A stretch of 28,749 nt of DNA from Catenaria anguillulae PL171 (GCA_002102555.1 MCFL01000295.1:1-28749), one strand, 5' to 3'; positions 1 through 11,127 are shown, numbered from the stretch's first letter. The notes: generated from the sequence alone by a model not told the origin. Translations and numbers: made by a program.

Positions 1-1226
1 ACGGGAACGACCATGACCCGATTCCATGGGCTCGACCTTGGCCCTCACCAACGGCCCTTCCGGCCTGGCTCCGCCCAATCCACCAGCCCAATGTCATTCA
101 CGTGTGCGACTCGCCATGTCGCATCCTGTGCCGGCGCACATTTTACCGCATCTCTCAGGCCACGTGCCCGATTCGCTCCAAGGTGCCAGCTTTGGGTGGA
201 TCAAGGCGTGCGCGCAGGCATTCATCCGATCCCAGCACAATCACAACGCAGGTTGCAATGAAGATGGACCGCCGCTCTTTTTCAACTACTCGCGCCCGAT
301 CCCAAACTCGCCCACGGCCACGACCCAAGTCATCAAGGTGTGGATTGCGCAGCACTCGAGTGTCCCCGAACTCAACCGGTTTCTACAGTTGGTCAAGCCT
401 AAACAGGCTGTGAGCACCACAGCGGCCACATCGAGGGACTGGGTCATCTTTGGTGAGTGGATTGCCAGGCAGCCTGATGCGATCGAGTGTCCGAGCCGGT
501 TCTTGGGATCGACACGCAAGGGCATTCGGTTTAGTGACTTGCGGCGGATGATGGAGGGGAGGAGAAAGAGCAGTGGGTCGTCGTCGGTCGTGGAGGTGGA
601 AAAGGAGAACGTGGATCCGTTTGAGCTGGCGTTGGTCTTGTCGGACAATGAAGAAGAGTCTGCCTCGGAGTTATTGTCGCAAGAATCGAGTCAGCAGTCA
701 AATCATGCCGGGCTGCCAAGCGCGTTGCAAGATACGCTGGACATTGGCGAGTGGATCGAGCAGCAACAGCAGCAGCAGCAGCGCCGCCGGCGACACCTCA
801 CATGGCCAATCGACCCAAGATGCCAAGGCACTCCGAGTCCATGTTTGCTTTGCCGCCGTCGGACGATGGGCCAGAGGGAGGTGACCAGCAGCAGACTTTG
901 TCGTTTCCCACGCCACCGCCGTCGGATCGTAGACAGCAGCAAGAGCAATTGGTGGATGACGGTCCAGCCCATGCGTGGGAGTATTCGTTGTTCGAGGCCA
1001 AAGTAGACGAACTTGACTTTGGTAGCGGTAAAGATGAGGGTTGGTTTGAGAGCCGGTTGCAGCAAGAGTCAGACCTTGTGCATGGGAAGACGAAAAGTGT
1101 GGAGGAGCGAGTCCTTGAGCACTGGCGCGATGAGGTGCATGGCAAGACAAACGAGTTGCTACAACGCTTACACATGGCATTATTGGTGCAAGGACGACAA
1201 GCTGACAATACAAGTCACTCATTTGA
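1..1226 (+). pseudogene. SNM1-family nuclease, left-arm copy, 3' part, frame-broken
   Basis: This is the left-arm counterpart of the intact SNM1 gene at 20019-22259; base 1 matches base 21274, so the window opens about residue 331, inside the beta-CASP region. The conserved SNM1 C-terminal motif is still readable near 340-420 (residues IAQHSSVPELNRF). Compared with the intact copy it has one G fewer in a G run at 158-159 and one extra C at 796-797 and again at 833-834, so the reading moves through three frames. It also lacks 15 bases near 1060, about 13 bases near 1200 and one base near 1213; the position matching the normal stop is 1224-1226, but the frame in use stays open to 1404. It converges on the coiled-coil gene at 2363-5394. 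It is most simply a decaying duplicate. Some of the one-base differences could be sequencing errors, but the larger deletions are less likely to be. Confidence 0.75.
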
Positions 1227-1384
1227 TTGTTTTTCGAGTTTCAATCAAGTAGTACGGGTGTCGCCAGCATCCACATGCAAGACTCATCTCAAAGACAACG
1301 TTGTATATACACAAGAACCGCAACAACAAAAGTCCTCCACGCAATGGTGGATCCTGGTATTTATCTCATTCTCACACTTTCGCG

Positions 1385-1812
1385 GCTTAAAGCGACGTGC
1401 ATGATTCGCCCTCACCACTGGGCGAATGCATCCACACCCTCTGGCGCACAACACAAGCAACAATATCTGGTCATCTCGGCTCTCTGTCTCAACACACATT
1501 CCCACTCCTCGCAAACGTCTGCGGCTTACGGCGACGTGGATGAATGTGGTGGTTGATCTGGCAGTGTATCCATCCACGCCATCTGGCACAGATCGTTGCC
1601 CAACACATGCTGGCTGCTCGCACCCGCTCCACGATGGACTGATGGTCAAAGCTTTTTTGAAACCGGTCGAGCCGCATTGTCCTTCAACTGCTCGCTTCTT
1701 GCCGACATGATCGGCTACTTGTTTGCTTGCTGGGAATGAGGGCGACTTATGGCGGCGCAGGCGTGATTCCTTGGCTCTTGACGATGTCTCGCCCGCGCCC
1801 TCTGGCGCACCT
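1385..1812 (-). repeat. Hairpin-element array A-B-C, left-arm copy
   Basis: Three related elements lie here, read on the minus strand as C (1739-1812), B (1511-1600) and A (1385-1447). Each begins close to TGCGCCAGAGGG or TGTGCCAGA and ends in a GTCGCCGTAAG-like tail, and A and B enclose a GTGGATG...CATCCAC-type stem. Element A can fold as 1397-1411 against 1420-1435 around an 8-base loop at 1412-1419, with one bulge and one mismatch. The same C-B-A order occurs at 14699-15086 and 19425-19866. There is no convincing gene in 1227-2362; the array is the recognisable content. Confidence 0.7.
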
Positions 1813-2362
1813 CCATTCAGACAGCAGTGCCAGAAACTATCTTGCTGTTCTTGGTGGTATCTTCGAGTCGATGTTGCTCCCATGGCCGAATCGGTCCGTG
1901 GCAGAAATGAAAGTCGGGTCAATAATGGAGCGATACGCGGACAACTTACTGAGTGGCCGCCACGTGCGCCACAAGACCCCAAGCGAACTTGAGCGAATGA
2001 ATTCTGCGGGCAGTAAAAAAGGGCGAGAATTGACGAGCCAAAGCGTTAGAAGCGAGATCAAGAAAAATATTGTCCGCGCCATTCCCGAGTTGGGACACAT
2101 ACCAAAGCCGGATACAGTTCGAGGAAATGAGTACAAAGACAGGCAGAGTTGTTGTGTCGCCGTCAATTCTGGACCGGAATACGGTGAAACGAGAAAGCAA
2201 ATGCGAATTGAGCTATAAGGAAACATTGGTCGTGGTTTTCGTGGGGCGTCTAGCGTAGTAGAAGAACGATTCACGAGTCAGTCACCATGAATCAAGTGCC
2301 AGTCGGCCCAAGGAAGAGGTAAGCAAGTCGCCGCGAACCGATAAATCTAATACTTGCCACCC

Positions 2363-5300
2363 TCATTTGGTGTTGTCTACATGCCGGCTCGACTCGCTGC
2401 GAATCCGCCGAGCCATTTGCGCGATGCCAGACACAATGCCAAACATGGCCTTGGCCAAGGCTGTCGACACTTGCGCCGTATCCATGGGTACAGATATGAT
2501 TGGACGTTTGGTGTGCGCCGTGGGAATCACATTCGAGTTGTAGCGGACGTTTGGTCGGAAAGCAATGGGCAAACGGTGCGGACCCTTTGCAACGACGAGA
2601 TGTGCTTGTTCTTGTTGTGTTTCGGAAGTAGGTGTGTCCATCTTACACACGGTATCGTCTGGACAGCCATCGGCAAGAAGAGATGAGGGAGGAGACGGCA
2701 TTGGAGGATGATGTCTCTCGCACGTTCTTCCAGCTGCTTCTCCTTGGTACTGGAAGGTGCTGTTGGTATCAAGGGTTTTGGCTTGGGTTGCAACGGGTTC
2801 AGATGGTGACGGTTGTAGGTCATTAGCACAAGCGCGCGACTCGCGACTTGTCACGTTGTCATCAGAGCGATTCAAGAAAGGCTTTGAGCTGGCGGCGGCG
2901 AGCTCCTCAGATTGCTTGAGCAGCGTCGCGAGACGATGCGAGACTGTGGACGCGCCAATGGTGATGGGAAACGGACAAATCGGAACCTTGGCCGCTGGCG
3001 ATTGAACGACGGTGGGCGTCTCGGCCAGTGCTGGCGATTGCTGGGCAATGGGTATGCACTGTTCGCATTTGTTTCCGCCTTTGGCTGCTTGAATAGCTTG
3101 AATTTGATTGGCTTTGGTTGCCGACGGGATGTGCTCCAGCTCCCGCGCTTGAATCTCAAGTCTCTCCTTGGCCAACGTGGCGAGGGGCTCACGCCACTTG
3201 GCGCGGATCTCGGCAAATCGAGCCCTTAGCATGGCATACGTGACCGGTTTGTGGCCGGGCTCAACTGAAGCGAGCTGTGGCAGCACCTTGCCAGAGCCGG
3301 CTGTGTCGTATGACAGGGTAGATTTCGACGCCCGCAAAGTGTCTTTAGACTCGGGCGTGTTGGAAAAGAAAGCGCTGGCGTGAGCGACAGAATCTGGATC
3401 ATTGGTTGGCTGAGCGCGCGCTCCGAAGCCACTAGCAGCAAGTGACGTCTGAACATGGAAGCTCGTCGCCGCAAGACTGTCTGCTGACCAAGAGAGTTCC
3501 GTGAGCATGTCAAGCGACGAGCGAGGCGTCGGCTCGGATCCACTGTCGCGGCCGGCAAGAGAAATCGGAGCCGGAAATAGTGCTACCGCTGGCAATGCCA
3601 ATACATTGGCTATCACTGGCAAACGTGCGCTTGACGCTGGCAACCGAGCAACCATCGCTTGCACGGTATTACTCGAATCGTGATCATCGTGCTCGCTGGC
3701 CTTTGCCTGACTGGCGGACGAAATGCTCGAGCTGGGACCCAAATGCGGTTGCCGGGTGACGGCTCCCGCCGGCAACATGTCGTTCTCGATCGCCTTTACA
3801 ACCCTTGCTTCTTGACTGGGAATCGAATCGCCCGTGGACGTCTCCCAGTATGAGCCCAACCCTTCGGCGACCGAGGCAACACATTGGTCCTCGTGGTCGT
3901 CGTCCACGATATCGCCGAAACAGCGCAGCTCCTCATCCGCCGAGAAACTGTTGGCAATCCGCTTCGCAATGCATGCGCCACCAACGTTGCAAATGGCGCA
4001 TCCCGGCGATGCAACCAATGCGGCGCGTATGTCCGGCGTGGGCGTGGACGGCGGAGTTTGGCTTGCGCGCGCCCATGATGCAGCGGCGCTGGGGACTGCG
4101 AGATTGGCCTCGCGGCGCAAATCGGCAATCGGATTAAGCAGAGCAGCACGAGGAGTTGTGGTTGACGAGCCGGTGAGCATGTCGGCGGTTTTATTTGCAA
4201 CAACAAATCCAGCTTGTTGATATTCATGAAGTGTCTTTTGGTAATGGATGCGTGCGCCTTGTTCGACAACCAAGCGCTCGTTCAACATCTTGAGCGACTT
4301 GGTGACATTTCGCTGAAATTGGAGTCGGTCGAGGTGCTCCACAGCCAGTTGCTTGACACACGCCTTGTGGCGGCGCTCGTCCTCGGCTGCTTTGATCTCC
4401 ATCTCTGAAATCTTGGTCAAATGCTGTTCTTCGCGTGCCAAAGCCCCACACAGCCGCTCGACTCGGTCCACGGGCTCGTGTGCGTCCAGCGCGAGATGCG
4501 CATACACGTGCCGCAGTTGACGCTCGACACGAGCGAGTTCCTTGGCAATGTGCTCACACCGAAGCTCCAGGCACGTCTTTTCCGTCGATACGTGCCGGTT
4601 GGATTGCTCAAGTCGTTTGAGTTGGTCACGCAGGCCGCGGTTCTCCTGGTTCAAATAGTACGCATCAAGCACGAGGTACTCGAGCGGCGAGAGGTCTGCG
4701 GCACGGGTCGAGGTGGGTGAGTTGGGTCGAGAGGGGTGTGCCGTGGCGGGATCAGAGTCGCGGACGGCACGGAGGTTGGTCAACTCAAGGTCAAGGTACG
4801 CTTCGAGCCCATCCGGTTGGATCTGGGTACAGTACATATATCTAGTGAGGATAAAAGCGAGAATGCAGATTCGAGTTTTCATGTTGAGCATATATGTACC
4901 GGCCGGATATACTCGCCAACGCGAGTTGCCTCCTCTGGCGAAATTATTGGCCATTGTCGGCCGATATGCTTTGCAACAAGATCGTGAATCACACACTTGT
5001 CGTCGACACTGCTTTGGCGGCGCTCTGTACTCAAAGTGTTCTCGGGCTGCGACTCCATCAAGCTGTCCTTGCGCGCAAACACATTCGACACGCGGCTCCC
5101 TGTCGTTTGCGAATGATGAGACGAGGCCGTGGACGACACTGGCAGCCCGGTTGGCGTGTCCTCATCAAGCAGCGGAATGTCGTCGTCGCCAAGATCGTTG
5201 AGGCGCACATCAGGAAGTGCCTCAATGGCCGCACGGTGCCGCATGTCGGCAAACAGGCCCAGATCGTTGCGACTAAAGGATTGAGGTTGAAGTGCGCGTG

Positions 5301-5394
5301 AGAACGAGTCGCGGCGAGCAAGGGAAGAGGGTTGGCGAGCCGTGGGCGGCTGCGGGCGGACGGATGCGTTACGGAACATGGCGTCCGAAGGCAT
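2363..5394 (-). CDS. Coiled-coil protein of unknown family, left-arm copy (984 aa, two exons)
   Basis: Exon 1 is 5394-4900, the intron 4899-4823 (77 bases, GTACAT...CCCAG, phase 0) and exon 2 4822-2363. I chose the spliced model because an ATG start at 5394 then gives one frame of 984 codons; an open frame also reads back through the intron to 4996 but would lose exon 1. The first ~190 residues are Ser/Pro-rich and look disordered. A long heptad-rich coiled coil follows (about residues 210-365), then a Ser/Ala-rich region with two Cys pairs (CAIC and CEQC), a second helical stretch and a low-complexity tail. I do not recognise the family. Exon 2 and the intron match the right-arm copy with no difference seen, while exon 1 has several substitutions and small in-frame indels and the C-terminus differs (NTK against NNDEGGKD). 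Confidence 0.85.
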
Positions 5395-5500
5395 TGCTGC
5401 AAGGCGTTGTTGGTTCTAGACTTGTATCTATTCACTTTACGGATACAATATCATGGCATGGTATGGATTCTCGGCTCCAAACGCGTGCCTGCGGTTCAGT
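5395..5500 (-). promoter_or_regulatory. Conserved upstream region of the left coiled-coil gene
   Basis: Roughly 100 bases before the start codon remain recognisable in both arms (compare 11020-11127), including CTAGACTTGTATCT and a CATGGTATGGATTCTC-like block. This suggests the duplication included the promoter or 5' UTR. On the plus strand 5430-5453 carries ATTCACTTT, two bases, then GGATACAATATCA; nearly the same motif recurs at 26853-26877. No TATA box is evident. Confidence 0.4.
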
Positions 5501-5591
5501 GCGGACAGAGACACGACTCTCTTTCGCTAAGGGCAGTTTCTCTACAGCAAGCGCGTCAAACTAAATACTGAGCCGAACTCCTTACCGTAGT

Positions 5592-5668
5592 TGGCACGAT
5601 ATTGTGGCCACGGACGATACATATACAGTTGCTGGAATTTGGACTACAGTGGCCACTATATCGTGCCA
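5592..5668. repeat. Inverted repeat with 20-base arms
   Basis: The arm at 5592-5611 (starting TGGCACGATAT) pairs with 5649-5668 (ending ATATCGTGCCA) at 19 of 20 positions, leaving a 37-base AT-rich spacer. It lies in the gap between the coiled-coil gene and the 3' end of the SSX2IP-like gene, just outside the left arm. It could be the remains of a small non-autonomous DNA element, a binding site or an RNA hairpin. I see no second copy in the window. Confidence 0.7.
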
Positions 5669-5838
5669 TCTATGGTACGGTGTCAAACGTTCATGAGTGA
5701 TATGAAATCAGACACTTATGCTGTGATGCGAATGAGCCAAAGCATGATCAACCGACGGTGGCGAACAACATGCGGCGCGGACAAAATCGATGTAATCGAG
5801 TAAAAACAAGAACAAACAATTGACATAACACAACAATG

Positions 5839-5862
5839 CCCCCCCCCCCCACACACACACAC
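5839..5862. repeat. C12 tract followed by (AC)6
   Basis: Twelve C at 5839-5850 run into an AC dinucleotide repeat at 5851-5862, starting 14 bases beyond the stop codon of the SSX2IP-like gene, hence G-rich in its 3' UTR. Confidence 0.9.
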
Positions 5863-5875
5863 TCCCCAGTACCAC

Positions 5876-8383
5876 TCACCGATACCTCCCGCTCGCCGTA
5901 CTCGTCGACAACCCGAGCACCGTGGGCACCTGCACCGCCGCCAATTGGTGTTGCTGCGGGTGCGCCTGCCCTGGCATTGATCCAGACCCGGACCCAGTCG
6001 ACGACGCGAAATACGCGACCGACTGGGGCGAAATCTTGACCTGCCTGGCGGCTCCCGATCGCCCCACGGGTGTCAGGTGCATTTGTTGGTCTGCACCCCC
6101 GCCACGCAACACCGGCTTCACATACCCTTGCGGCGCTTGCTGAGACGGCAGCGCCATCCCGGGACTCTGCGGCGTGCTTCCCAACACACCACTGCCCGCA
6201 TGCATGGCCGACAAGGGTGTGGTCCACACGTTGCTTGCGGTGGTTGCCGTGGCGGCCGTCGGCGTTGCGTGTGCCGTGGATGTGGTTGCGGCTGCGGGGA
6301 TGCGCGACACGTCGCCCATGCCAAACAGATCGCTGGTGGGTGCGCGAATGTTGGACGAGTCGGCGCCAGAAAGGGTTGATGATGGGTATGCGTTGAGGTG
6401 GTGGGATTGCGGGGTTTCGGGCGGCGGGTACGCCGATGAGTGGGCGGATGAGGATGCCGGGCGGGCGGGCGTGTATTGTTGCTGTTGCTGTTGCTGTTGC
6501 AGGTGATGGTTCGGTTGGTGCATGGCGACATCGAGCTCATGGATCAACCCCTGGCATCTGCGTCCATGTCCACGTCCATTCCGCCCTGGCCGTCCCCATC
6601 TCCATGACCGTGGTCATCAGCATACTCGACGACTCTGCCCAACTGTGAGGACCTCACACCCGAGCCAGCCGCCGTGGCGCGTGCCTTGACAATTTCCTTT
6701 TCTCTTTCCAGCCGCTGCCTCTCCATACCAACGCGGAGCGCCTCCTCTGCCACCGCGCGCGCTCTGCGTGCACTTGCTCAAACTGTGCGCGCAAGCCGGT
6801 GCGCGCCGAGTCGCCCGTATCGGACATGAGCGACAGTGGACGCCCAGCAAAGCGCGCGGAAAATGCGTTGGTGGCCGAGGGCGGGACCGAGGAGGACGCG
6901 GTAACAGGCGTTGGAACTGCCGCGGGCGCCGACGACAATTGCAGGTGTTGGCCTTGGTACTGCTGTTCGTTGTCTTCTTGCTGACGTTGCTCTTGAAGAT
7001 GGTCGTACGCGTGTTGCTGCTGCTCGTTCTCGTCTATTTGCTTCTGCCTCTGCCGCTCGAACCGTTCCCGCTCATACTGTTGCACCTGATACCGCTGCTC
7101 CTCGCGCTCACGGTCACCACCACGCCCGCCACCGCCCGCGCTGGCACCCATCCCACGCTCCATCCTCTGGCCCGTCTCCCACATTTGCCTCTGCAACTCC
7201 TCGACCTGGCGCTTAAACTCTTCAATTTGGGCGCCCGTCTGCACCATTTCCTCCTGCTGCACCTCGACCACGCGCCTCGCTTGCTCGAGCTCGTGTGCGC
7301 CCCTGGCTTCTTCTTGCACTGCGGCCCACTCGTCGCGCACCGCACACATGGCCTCGCGCACACGAAGGCGACAGTTTCCCTGACAAGCTCAAAGGGCAAA
7401 TCGACGACTTGCAAGTCGGGCACGGCAAGCGAGTGCAAGTGCTGGAGCTCGATCCATACTTCGTGCAATAGGCGCTTGAGGGCATCGAGTTCGCCCAGCA
7501 GGGCGTGTTCGCGAGCTTCGACGTCGCGCAGCAGCGCTGAATGGTAGTCGTCTTCGGGGTGTGCTGCACGGCGTGGGCCCGCGTGGGTTCGTGCGGCCGG
7601 GTATGGGCCAGGGTTGGCGATTTTGTAGTTGAGTTTGAGGTCCTTGAAGCGGTCGGAAGAGAGCTTTTGGAATTTGAGTTTGAGTTGCGAGAGTTCGCGT
7701 TCGGATTTGCGTTTGTCATGCTGTGTGTGTGTGAATGAAGGCATGTCAACATCATTGATTCAATTTGAAATGAGAATGAATCAAGTTGCGGGAGACAGAC
7801 GTACGGTAAACTGATTCTTTGCTTGCACCAAGGCCGCCTTGACCATCTTGAGCTCATCGACGGTATTCTTGAGCTTGTCCGTCACCTCGCGATGTGCCGT
7901 CTCCAACTTTGAATACTTTGCCAACTGCGCCCTCAACTCGCGCTCGTCCTGAGCAATCTTGTCCTTGTGGCGCTGCAAATTGGCGGCCATGGCCTCGTAA
8001 TCGTTCTCGAGGCGCACCATGCGCGCATCCACGTCGTCGCGGAGGGCAGCGTCGCGCTGGCGGTGCTGGAGCAGCGAAAAGACAAGGTTGATGAGGTCGG
8101 CGGCCTGGTGCGGGTTGGCATTGAGGAACACGAGCGGGGCTTGCGGGGTGAAGGACGACGAGGGGAAGGCAGATAGGGCGAGTTGCGAGTTGAGGTAGTC
8201 GGTAGCGGCTTGCAGGTTGTCGGTATCGCAGAAACGAGCGTTGGTGTTGGCATGGGACGTGCTGGCAGAAGCAGAGGCGGGCGCATAGCCAGCGAGGGGC
8301 GAGACGGGGCGCAGGAAGGCGTCTGCGTGGTCGTCTTGGTGGCCAAAGCGGCCGCCGCCAAAGGCAAAATTGTTGCCCAGCAT
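5876..8383 (-). CDS. SSX2IP: SSX2IP/Msd1-like (ADIP family) microtubule-anchoring coiled-coil protein
   Basis: The N-terminal FCDTDNLQAATDYLNSQL, an AFPSS motif, then long coiled coils with NLVFSLLQHRQRD and a K/R-E-rich stretch match the ADIP domain (human SSX2IP, fission yeast Msd1). These proteins anchor microtubule minus ends at the centrosome or spindle pole body. Exons are 8383-7805, 7720-7460, 7379-6626 and 6557-5876; introns are 84 (GTACGT...ACACAG), 80 (GTATGG...GTCAG) and 68 bases (GTATGC...GCAG), the last two less certain. ATG 8383 sits in a good context just before the conserved part; in-frame ATGs at 8437 and 8668 are possible. The coiled coil changes frame at about 6753 (GCGCGCGGTGGC): one more G would join HAER to AEEALRVGMERQRLE. 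With that the protein is 758 aa, ending in a Q-rich, Ser/Pro-rich tail. I suspect a consensus error, since the sequence on both sides is family-like. Confidence 0.75.
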
Positions 8384-8948
8384 GGTGTCGTGTCGAGGTA
8401 GGTAGAGTGACTCACTGGGCGTTGATGAGCATTTCATGTCCCCTAATTTTTGGTCATTTTGCGGACGATGCGATGAGCGTGAGAATGAAAAGACCAAAAA
8501 GGAGAGTCGAGGTCGGTCGGATCGGCGGCCCAACACGCGCAGTCCACAGTGGCGTTGCACGCTGATCGCTGATCGCTGATCACAACCAACCAAAAGACAG
8601 ATCAAGAAATTGCCTCGCGTTTCGCCGATGACTTTGAGTTTTTTGTAAATATCAATTTCGCTCGCCACCCGTGAAATATCTCCATCGTGATCTCAATACA
8701 CACAGCTGTAGCTCTTTGACGCTTGCAATTGGCCCCCCCAAAGATCCACCTGAGAGTTCCGTTTCAAAGTACACTCGCTGCAAACGCCGCCCCACCCGCG
8801 TGCCCACCACTGCCCCCTCACGCCTCACGCCTCGCCCCCTCAGCCTCCAACGCCGCTGACCTGTCCACCCACCACAACCACAACCACAACGCCTCCACCC
8901 TCCTCCGCAGGCCACCCACCCAATCCCCCCACCCGTCCACCTTCCACC
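8384..8948. promoter_or_regulatory. Divergent promoter region between the SSX2IP-like and two-RRM genes
   Basis: The two genes are transcribed away from each other across about 565 bases, so this must hold both promoters and 5' UTRs. It contains a triple GCTGATC repeat at 8561-8581 and a C-rich, CCACCC-rich stretch at 8850-8945 immediately before ATG 8949. An open minus-strand frame runs on to 8668 but reads as low-quality protein. Confidence 0.5.
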
Positions 8949-10312
8949 ATGTCCACATCCACCTCGCCCACCCGCGCACCCAAGTCGCCCGTCAAGGAGA
9001 CAACCCCAGCCGCCGCCACCGCGCGCGCCGCGTCGCCCGCCCCTGCCCCAAAGTCGCCCGTCAAGGACACGGCTTCGGCTTCGGCTTCGGACGAGCAACA
9101 CCAAGAGGGCGGCGAGGCGGCCACCACTGCCAACGGCAACGGCAACGGCGAGCGTCGCAACAACCGCCGTGGCCCGCGTGCCCCTCGCGAGCGTGACCCC
9201 GCCGAGGAGGCACGCAAGGTGTTTGTTGGCAACTTGGCCTACTCTGCCACCGAGGACGATATCAGGGGGCATTTCCAGGCTGCCGGTGAAATGTACTTGG
9301 CTTTTTTTTTGTGTTTGACTCTGGACTTTTTTTCCTTCTTCTGATCTCTCACGCTCGCTCTGGCTGTGTGCTGATCCATCCCATGATTGCCATATGTAGT
9401 GAGTCCATCCGCATTGCCTTCGCATACAACAAGCCCAAGGGGTTCGGCTTTGTCACCTTCAAGGACGAGTCTGCCGTGGCCAAGGCCGTGGCTGATTACC
9501 ACAAGTCGGAGCTCAACGAGCGCACCATCAACGTTGAGGCGGCCGCCACGCGCGAGCCTAGGGAGCGCAAGCCGCGCCAACCGCGCGAGCGCAAGCCCCG
9601 TGCTGAGGGCGAGGAAGGCGAGCACGTTGAAGGCCAACAAGAGGCTGGCGAGCGCCGCCGTGAGCGCCGCCCGCGCAAGCCCCGTAACAAGTCGGCGGGC
9701 GGTGCCGGCGCCAGCGCCAGCGCCGAGGGTGCCGCTGCTGCGGATGGCGAGGAGCATGCCCAAGATCAAGCGGCCGGCGAAAACGGCGAGGCGGCCAACA
9801 ACAACAAGCGCGCACCTCGTCGTCGCAATGACCGCCGCGCCCGTCGCTCGTCGCAGGACGCTGGCGCCGAGGGCGAACGTGCCCCGCGCGAGCCACGCAA
9901 GCCCCTCTCCGAGACGGGCACCCCGCTGCCCACCACCATTTATGTCCGCAACCTTGCCCAGGGCACTACTGAGGACGAGATTGCCGAGTGGGTCAAGGCC
10001 AACGGATTCACTGTCGTCAAGGCGTCCTTGTTCCACAAGTCGGGCAGCTCCAGGCTCCACCGCCCGCCCAGGGACTTTGCGTTTGTGGAGCTCGAGTCGA
10101 CCGAGGCGCAGGCAAAGGCCGTCGAGGAGTTGAATGGCAAGGAGTTGAAGGAGCGGGCCGTGGTCGTCCAGGTTGCGTACGAGAAGGTGGAGCGCAAGAG
10201 GCGCGAGCGCAAACCGGTCGAGGGCGGGGACAAGGAGGCCAAGGCGCCAGAAGCCGCTGTTGAGGAGACGAAGGCGCAGGCCGTTGTCGCGGCCAAGGAG
10301 CAGGAAGAGTAA
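8949..10312 (+). CDS. Two-RRM RNA-binding protein with a basic/acidic linker (418 aa)
   Basis: Exon 1 is 8949-9292, the intron 9293-9399 (107 bases, GTACTT...ATGTAG) and exon 2 9400-10312. The split codon restores GEIESIRIAFAYNKPKGFGF, exactly the span between beta-1 and RNP1 of an RRM, which supports the junction. RRM1 has RNP2 KVFVGNLAY and RNP1 KGFGFVTF; RRM2 has RNP2 TIYVRNLAQ and RNP1 RDFAFVEL. The N-terminus repeats SPVK/SPAP motifs. The linker is rich in Arg, Lys, Glu and Pro, and the C-terminus is Lys/Glu/Ala-rich. The RRM - charged linker - RRM layout resembles yeast Sbp1-type mRNA-binding proteins, which bind mRNA or ribonucleoproteins and influence translation and decay. Family-level identity is firm; orthology to Sbp1 is inference. 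It diverges from the SSX2IP-like gene. Confidence 0.9.
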
Positions 10313-11014
10313 ATCAGCATGGCAAGTTGCATGCATGCACCACGCCGTGTGTGTATGTCGAGCGTGACCCCCAATTGTATGTACTTGAGGTTGGCGTGTG
10401 GATGTGTGCGTGTCTTGAGGATGGACAGGTTATTGGCGATTTGGCTTTTCGCAGTCCTTGTTTCTTTTTGTTTCCCTGCTCTTTTGATTTGTCGTCGTTT
10501 CCTTTCCTTTCTCATCAGCACCCCCGTGTCCCCTCTTCCTACAGCTGTTGTCACCCTTGCCATCATCATGTCGCGCCCTGCTTTCTCGGATCCAGCACGC
10601 CTGCATTCATTCTTTTGTGTTTTTCGTTTGGTCATTGTGGAGCGTATCCTTCACCATGTGTTTTATTATTTACTATCCTTATTCACTAAGAGTCTCAAGA
10701 CGGATGTATTCATTGTTCTTGTCGCAGCACGTGATTCAGATTGGCGGTGACTGAGGCGCTCAAATGTCGGATTCGGCAATTGAATGAGAATTGGACAAGC
10801 GCTGTTGGCTGTGTAGTGATGGAAGGCGGTTGCTTATGAAGATGAAAAGATGTGGTTGATTTTTGTTATGGATCCATAGTAAGAACAGTGTACATTGGAA
10901 TGAAAATGCTTGGATAAGTTTGTATAACCTGGCAGAAACGCCTCCAACAAGTGAGGTGAACGAAAATGTCGCTTGAGTCCAGGTTGTCGATTCCGAGTCG
11001 CAGTCGCAGCCTGT
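10313..11014. other. Intergenic region, no gene seen
   Basis: Pyrimidine-rich sequence downstream of the two-RRM gene, with T-rich runs at 10441-10690 that would fit its 3' UTR. Several open frames of 70-140 codons cross it but lack family features. It forms the right edge of the unique centre of the inverted repeat. Confidence 0.5.
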
Positions 11015-11019
11015 CGGCA

Positions 11020-11127
11020 CCGCATCCGCATACAGACGCGTTTGCCGCTGAGAATCCATACCATGCTATGATATTGGATCCGTGAGGTGAACAGATACAA
11101 GTCTAGGACCAACAAAAACCTACAGAA
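11020..11127 (+). promoter_or_regulatory. Conserved upstream region of the right coiled-coil gene
   Basis: Counterpart of 5395-5500 in mirror orientation; shared blocks include AGATACAAGTCTAG and GAGAATCCATACCATG. The GGATACAATATCA motif of the left arm is altered here (TGATATTGGATCC on this strand, 11072-11084). Confidence 0.4.

Larger units (their letters stand above)
1..5500 (+). repeat. Left arm of large inverted duplication
   Basis: The reverse complement of this segment matches about 11015-21274, apart from a 4.3 kb block found only in the right arm. The match includes the SNM1 3' part, the intergenic hairpin array, the whole coiled-coil gene and roughly 100 bases upstream of it. Similarity fades near 5500 on this side and near 11015 on the other. 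The left end is cut by the window edge, so the full arm length is unknown. Confidence 0.9.

Noticed and set aside
3811-3840. tRNA B-box-like GAATCGAATCGCCC
   Set aside because: It lies within conserved coding sequence of exon 2 and no tRNA fold surrounds it.
2363-4996. Coiled-coil gene starting at 4996 without splicing
   Set aside because: A consensus phase-0 intron joins the upstream frame starting at 5394 in both arms, and exon 1 is conserved as protein between arms.
6768-7547. 259-codon plus-strand open frame
   Set aside because: Antisense to the SSX2IP-like coiled coil; poly-Leu composition mirrors Gln/Glu/Lys codons on the other strand.
9239-10336. 365-codon minus-strand open frame
   Set aside because: It lies antisense to the two-RRM gene and is a Leu/Arg/Ala-rich by-product of that gene's codon use.
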